Source: Rhodocollybia butyracea (Eukaryota; Basidiomycota; Agaricomycetes; Agaricales; Omphalotaceae). Taken from it: a stretch of DNA of 64,000 bases. A program made the translations under genes and the position numbers. The notes under the pieces are model-generated. The model was given only the letters and a program-made list of their open reading frames with translations. It was not told where the DNA came from and did no database searches. Below are positions 60,832 through 64,000 of the stretch, one piece after another (position 1 is the first letter of the stretch; each line of letters starts with the position of its first letter). Location of the stretch: positions 124,001-188,000 of the forward strand of contig JADNRY010000076.1 of assembly GCA_015501585.1 (NCBI GenBank), read 5' to 3'.

Positions 60832-62102
60832 TTATTTTCTAAAATCTACTACTCTCCTCCCCCTCTCCCTCTCCAATACGTCCTTGCCTCTCATACCGAC
60901 GCCTTTCTCCTGTCTCTTACCTTTCCCCCCAATTCCATCTCCCAATCCAAGTGGATTCCATCCGCCATGCAACATCTTCAGCGTCCCTTGCATAATCATG
61001 ACCGGATTTCTACTCCCTCTCACTTTTGCACTAATATCCTTGATTCCCGCCGCTTTCAATATTTGATGCAATACTGGCTGACACCTCAATCCGAAACCCA
61101 TGGGCCGAGGCCTCATGTCGATTTGAGTCGACCGATATTTCGAACGGATAGGCGTCCATATGGTGCGTCCTTCGTATCGGGATACATAGTCCATGTTTTT
61201 CAACGCGTTGACGTACGCAGATGTCTGAGCAGCGGGTACTTCGAGCGAGGTGCCCATACCCATTCCAACGAGACCGTCGCCGTCACCAACGACAGCGAAT
61301 ACTTGGTAATGTTTGATTTTGCCTTTACCGGTTTGCTGAGAGATTATTCGACGGCTGAGAATGAATTTGAAGAGATTTTCCATATTGGATTCGGACGAGA
61401 AGAAGGGAGAAAGGGGAAGAGGTGTTTTTTCGGGGATGGTTAGTTCTTCTTCAACGAGATCGGATTTGGTTGGAGTGAGGGTTGAAAAGTCAAAGTTATC
61501 TAGCGCCATTGCTTCGTGGAAGATGGAGCGGTGATTACGGATTGTGACGGTGTTGTGGAAAGGGTTTGTAGCGGTTGGCGGGATAGAGAGAGTTTGGCGC
61601 GAGTCGAGGAGGGGATCAGAGGACATGAGGTCGGGGAATGGAGACTTGGGGAGTTCAGGTTTTGATTCCTCTTCTTCTATAACGTTCGAGTCTGCGGAGA
61701 GTTAGCATATACTGCTTGACCCGTAGCTAACCACCTACGAATAGTAGAAACGCTCTTCGTCCTTTCCTTTTTATTCCTCTTCCATTCCAGATCCGTTTCC
61801 TTTGTGATATCCAGTCTGAAACTCGGACTAAATGCGACAAGGACATTTGCAACTGAGCGCATAACACTAGGGTCTCCATTATGAACTTTTTCCATGAGTG
61901 AAACAAAACGGCCGGCTGCTTCGCCTTGGAGTCGTTTTATGGCGGTTCTTCCTGCGGGAGTTTCGAGAACCGAGAGGAATTCGCCAATGTCATTGATTTC
62001 ATACGCTGGTTCTGCGAATAATTGGGATTAACGAAAGAGAAAGAAGGTGGAAAAAAAGAAAGGTACGCGTAGCATAGTTTCTAAAACTCGGAGTAATAGC
62101 AT
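60832..62102 (-). CDS. MRPS5: Mitochondrial small-subunit ribosomal protein uS5m
   Basis: Component of the mitochondrial ribosome small subunit. The last exon 61691-60832 and exon 2 62011-61739 are firm; they share a 47-nt GT-AG intron. The S5 core is QQTGKGKIKHYQVFAVVGDGDGLVGMGMGTSLEV, followed by ALKNMDYVSRYEGRTIWTPIRSKYRSTQIDMRPRPMGFGLRCQPVLHQILKAAGIKDISAKVRGSRNPV. Exon 2 starts in phase 1 (PAYEINDIGEFL). The first exon is uncertain: an ATG at 62102 gives MLLLRVLETML, and a GC donor near 62072 would keep the frame, but a GT donor there would not. A damaged copy of this gene lies in the left duplication block. Confidence 0.85.
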
Positions 62103-62264
62103 TTTTACGACGCGAAAGCGAAGTACGGAAATACGCAAGCTGTCGAGGTGCAAGTTGCCTCGACAGGCGGTTCATGGAAGTCGAGCAAACGTGAAGAAAT
62201 GAACAAGCGCCCGGATGCGGGTCAACGTATAAGCGCCGGATACGAACAAGCTACTTCAACTTGG

Positions 62265-63221
62265 ATGCTCCCACTGCGAAGCCGTATCTTCCATCGCAGC
62301 TATTCGATTTTCCGCTCAACACACTCCCAAATCCTACATCCACCTCTAAGTCTCCCAACAAAACCGCTTTTACACCAAAAGGAACCAATTTTATGGGTTT
62401 CTGATTACTTTGAACGCGATTTAGACGATATTCCAAACTTTGGGATCTCCCTCGAAACCCTACACTCTCTAATCCACTCCCAAAAGTTTGCATCCGCACA
62501 CCGCATCCGCTGTACACTCCAAGACCAAGGTGTCCAAATTCCAAATGATATAGTGTTTTTAGATGCTGCGTTTGGGGAACTAAACACTCTTTCAAAAGCT
62601 ACATATGATGCGTTTTATGGGTGGTGTAAACTTCTGCCTGCAAAAACGAACGCGAATGCACGCGCACAATCAAATAATAACAGAGAAAACCCTTTCCTCC
62701 CTTTAGTAGCATCCCTTCTGCGCTCTGGCTCTCCATCCACCCACATGACATGCGTTCTCAGTATCATCAAAATCGCCTCATCGAAAGGATATTTCATTAA
62801 GGAATTCAAAAGAATCATGCCATTGCTATCGAGGATGGTAAAACCGAATGGTGGCGCGATTGAGTTGATGAGAGAGCTGGAGGAAAGTTATGTGGGGTGG
62901 GTTAAGACGACTGTTGATATGGAGCTTAACACGAGTAGGGATGCGGAGAAGGTGAAAAAGGATGAGGAATGGGTAACCTCGCAAATCGCCAATGCACGTA
63001 AAACTCTCATACTGGCGTGTTGCGAAGTGAATGGACGGTGGATGAGGATCGCGAATAGGTTGATTACTATGTCGGACAGGGAAGGAATATATTTGGAGAA
63101 CAGTGTGAAGGAGTTTGTTAAGGGGTTGAGCGAACGGGGGCAGGGTGAGAAGAAGGGGAAAGTGAAATGGAGGAGGAGGAGGAGGAGGAGGAGGAAGGTG
63201 AAACAAGGGAAGAAGGAATAG
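62265..63221 (+). CDS. Hypothetical protein, possibly mitochondrial
   Basis: About 318 aa from the Met at 62265; an earlier in-frame Met at 62148 lies within the duplicated leader and looks less likely. The N-terminus MLPLRSRIFHRSYSIFRSTH is rich in Arg/Ser and free of acids, fitting mitochondrial import. Residues 65-110 (LETLHSLIHSQKFASAHRIRCTLQDQGVQIPNDIVFLDAA) resemble one pentatricopeptide-type helical hairpin, but no array is evident. The C-terminus reads poly-Arg from an AGG/GGA microsatellite (63169-63196); in another frame the same repeat reads poly-Glu, so an indel here would change the end. Function unknown. It is divergent from uS5m. Confidence 0.55.
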   Translation: MLPLRSRIFHRSYSIFRSTHSQILHPPLSLPTKPLLHQKEPILWVSDYFERDLDDIPNFGISLETLHSLIHSQKFASAHRIRCTLQDQGVQIPNDIVFLDAAFGELNTLSKATYDAFYGWCKLLPAKTNANARAQSNNNRENPFLPLVASLLRSGSPSTHMTCVLSIIKIASSKGYFIKEFKRIMPLLSRMVKPNGGAIELMRELEESYVGWVKTTVDMELNTSRDAEKVKKDEEWVTSQIANARKTLILACCEVNGRWMRIANRLITMSDREGIYLENSVKEFVKGLSERGQGEKKGKVKWRRRRRRRRKVKQGKKE

Positions 63222-63874
63222 GTATGCGTGTGTTTCAATCCAGTAGTTTGGTTGCTTTCACCTTACCCGTTGCGTTGCAGACAAGCAATCGTACTGTTCA
63301 TGTTCATGACCTCACACACCCAGAGTCATATCCGGGTATACCCGTATATTCGTGGTCGATTCACAGCCAACTCTAACCTACGGAAGGCCTACGGATGGTT
63401 AGGGTGTACCATCTACCAGTGTCGCTTCTCGCCGAAATGCGGAATCATATACTAAAGCGGTAGGTTCCTTCCCCTTGAGCTCAATTCCTTTACTGACATA
63501 CCGCAGGGCAGCCATAATTCCAACGTACCCGTACAGATCCGAGTCTTTCTGCAGAGTTCTATTTGACTTGATTTCGTGATTATGTACTGAAGCTGTATGA
63601 GCGATATGTCTGGGTACATACTTGTATGTGATCTTAGATTTTTGGAATATCAGCGGTGGAGCATCGATGCTTGGCACGCAATGTGTGTAGCACCGACTGT
63701 TCCTACGGGACCGCGTCGGTGAGGCTTTGCGACGTATTTCGCGCATTCGGCAAGCGCTTAAACTACGGCGCTTAGTCTAAAAACCGGATGGTGACGAGGG
63801 TCGGACAACTATATTTTCATCATAAAAAATGGACCAAAAGCACATTCGAACTCCTCCTCAGTTCTGTGGTTCCT
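63222..63874. other. Gene-free interval
   Basis: Between the hypothetical gene and the carnitine acyltransferase start. A minus-strand frame of 115 codons (63399-63746) matches no family by eye. No repeat or RNA gene recognised. Confidence 0.45.
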
Positions 63875-64000
63875 ATGTCTCGACGAATCCCGATTCAATT
63901 TCGCACGATGCAGACCGCTGGAAATGCTCGTGCAATTCTCCCTCGTCTACCAGTTCCAGATCTTGAAAAAACTCTTTCTAAATACCTTGATTCTCTCAAA
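63875..64000 (+). CDS. Carnitine/choline acyltransferase, 5' end only
   Basis: The first 42 codons are visible, running off the right edge. After MSRRIPIQFRTMQTAGNAR comes ILPRLPVPDLEKTLSKYLDSL, the N-terminal signature of carnitine O-acetyltransferases, which shuttle acetyl groups as carnitine esters into mitochondria and from peroxisomes. The basic first residues could serve mitochondrial targeting, with the second Met (codon 12) giving an alternative start. Assignment rests on this short segment. Confidence 0.8.
   Translation, partial: MSRRIPIQFRTMQTAGNARAILPRLPVPDLEKTLSKYLDSLK

Larger units (their letters stand above)
56331..62212. repeat. Right block of the tandem segmental duplication
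   Basis: Homologous to 52882-56330 in direct orientation. It carries a PITH-gene tail fragment, AKR copy 2, the intact uS5m gene and the upstream edge of the next gene. Its extra length is explained by the 1.69 kb transposon (57067-58758) and by about 0.77 kb of uS5m that the left block lost. Confidence 0.85.

Noticed and set aside
63399..63746. Minus-strand 115-codon gene
   Set aside because: Composition and lack of any family motif suggest chance; kept out of the gene list.

Overview
This 64 kb window comes from the nuclear genome of a mushroom-type fungus (Basidiomycota, most likely Agaricomycetes). The evidence is that nearly every gene is cut by many short introns of about 45-60 nt, the genes are closely packed on both strands, and the set includes a hom2-like homeodomain regulator and a long Dicer. 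No bacterial features, CRISPR array, rRNA or convincing tRNA was seen. Gene models were built by hand from splice signals and reading frame; exon coordinates are in each entry.

Layout. 1-3.1 kb: no gene. 3.1-31.2 kb: a dense block of conserved housekeeping genes: homeodomain factor, COX10 (heme O synthase), DBP2 RNA helicase, an NmrA-like reductase, FEN1/RAD27, GPI13/PIG-O, Dicer, a TatD nuclease, mitochondrial uS10, an alpha/beta hydrolase and a PHD-finger chromatin protein. Several are divergent pairs with 83-137 bp between start codons (COX10/DBP2, FEN1/GPI13, TatD/uS10, and later UBA4/APC10). GPI13 and Dicer converge with only 72 bp between stop codons.

31.2-47.6 kb: an accessory region. 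An intronless P450 with one in-frame stop is followed by three copies of a secreted FAD-dependent oxidoreductase: one decayed, two intact at 483 aa and in opposite orientation. The P450 and all three oxidoreductases are preceded by the same repeat of roughly 250-300 bp. UBA4/MOCS3 and APC10/DOC1 sit between the second and third copies. 47.6-52.2 kb: a UBX-domain protein, a glutathione S-transferase and a 588 bp MITE with a TA target duplication.

52.2-62.2 kb: a tandem duplication. The left block keeps an intact PITH-domain gene and a broken tail of mitochondrial uS5; the right block keeps an intact uS5 gene and a broken tail of the PITH gene. Each carries an aldo-keto reductase copy. The left one has a 1-nt frameshift and the right one a 1.69 kb transposon with 8-bp target duplications, so neither looks functional. 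The window ends with a hypothetical protein and the start of a carnitine acyltransferase.

Two themes run through the window. About one mapped intron in ten starts with GC instead of GT, far above the roughly 1% usual in fungi. The accessory part shows repeated local duplication followed by decay.
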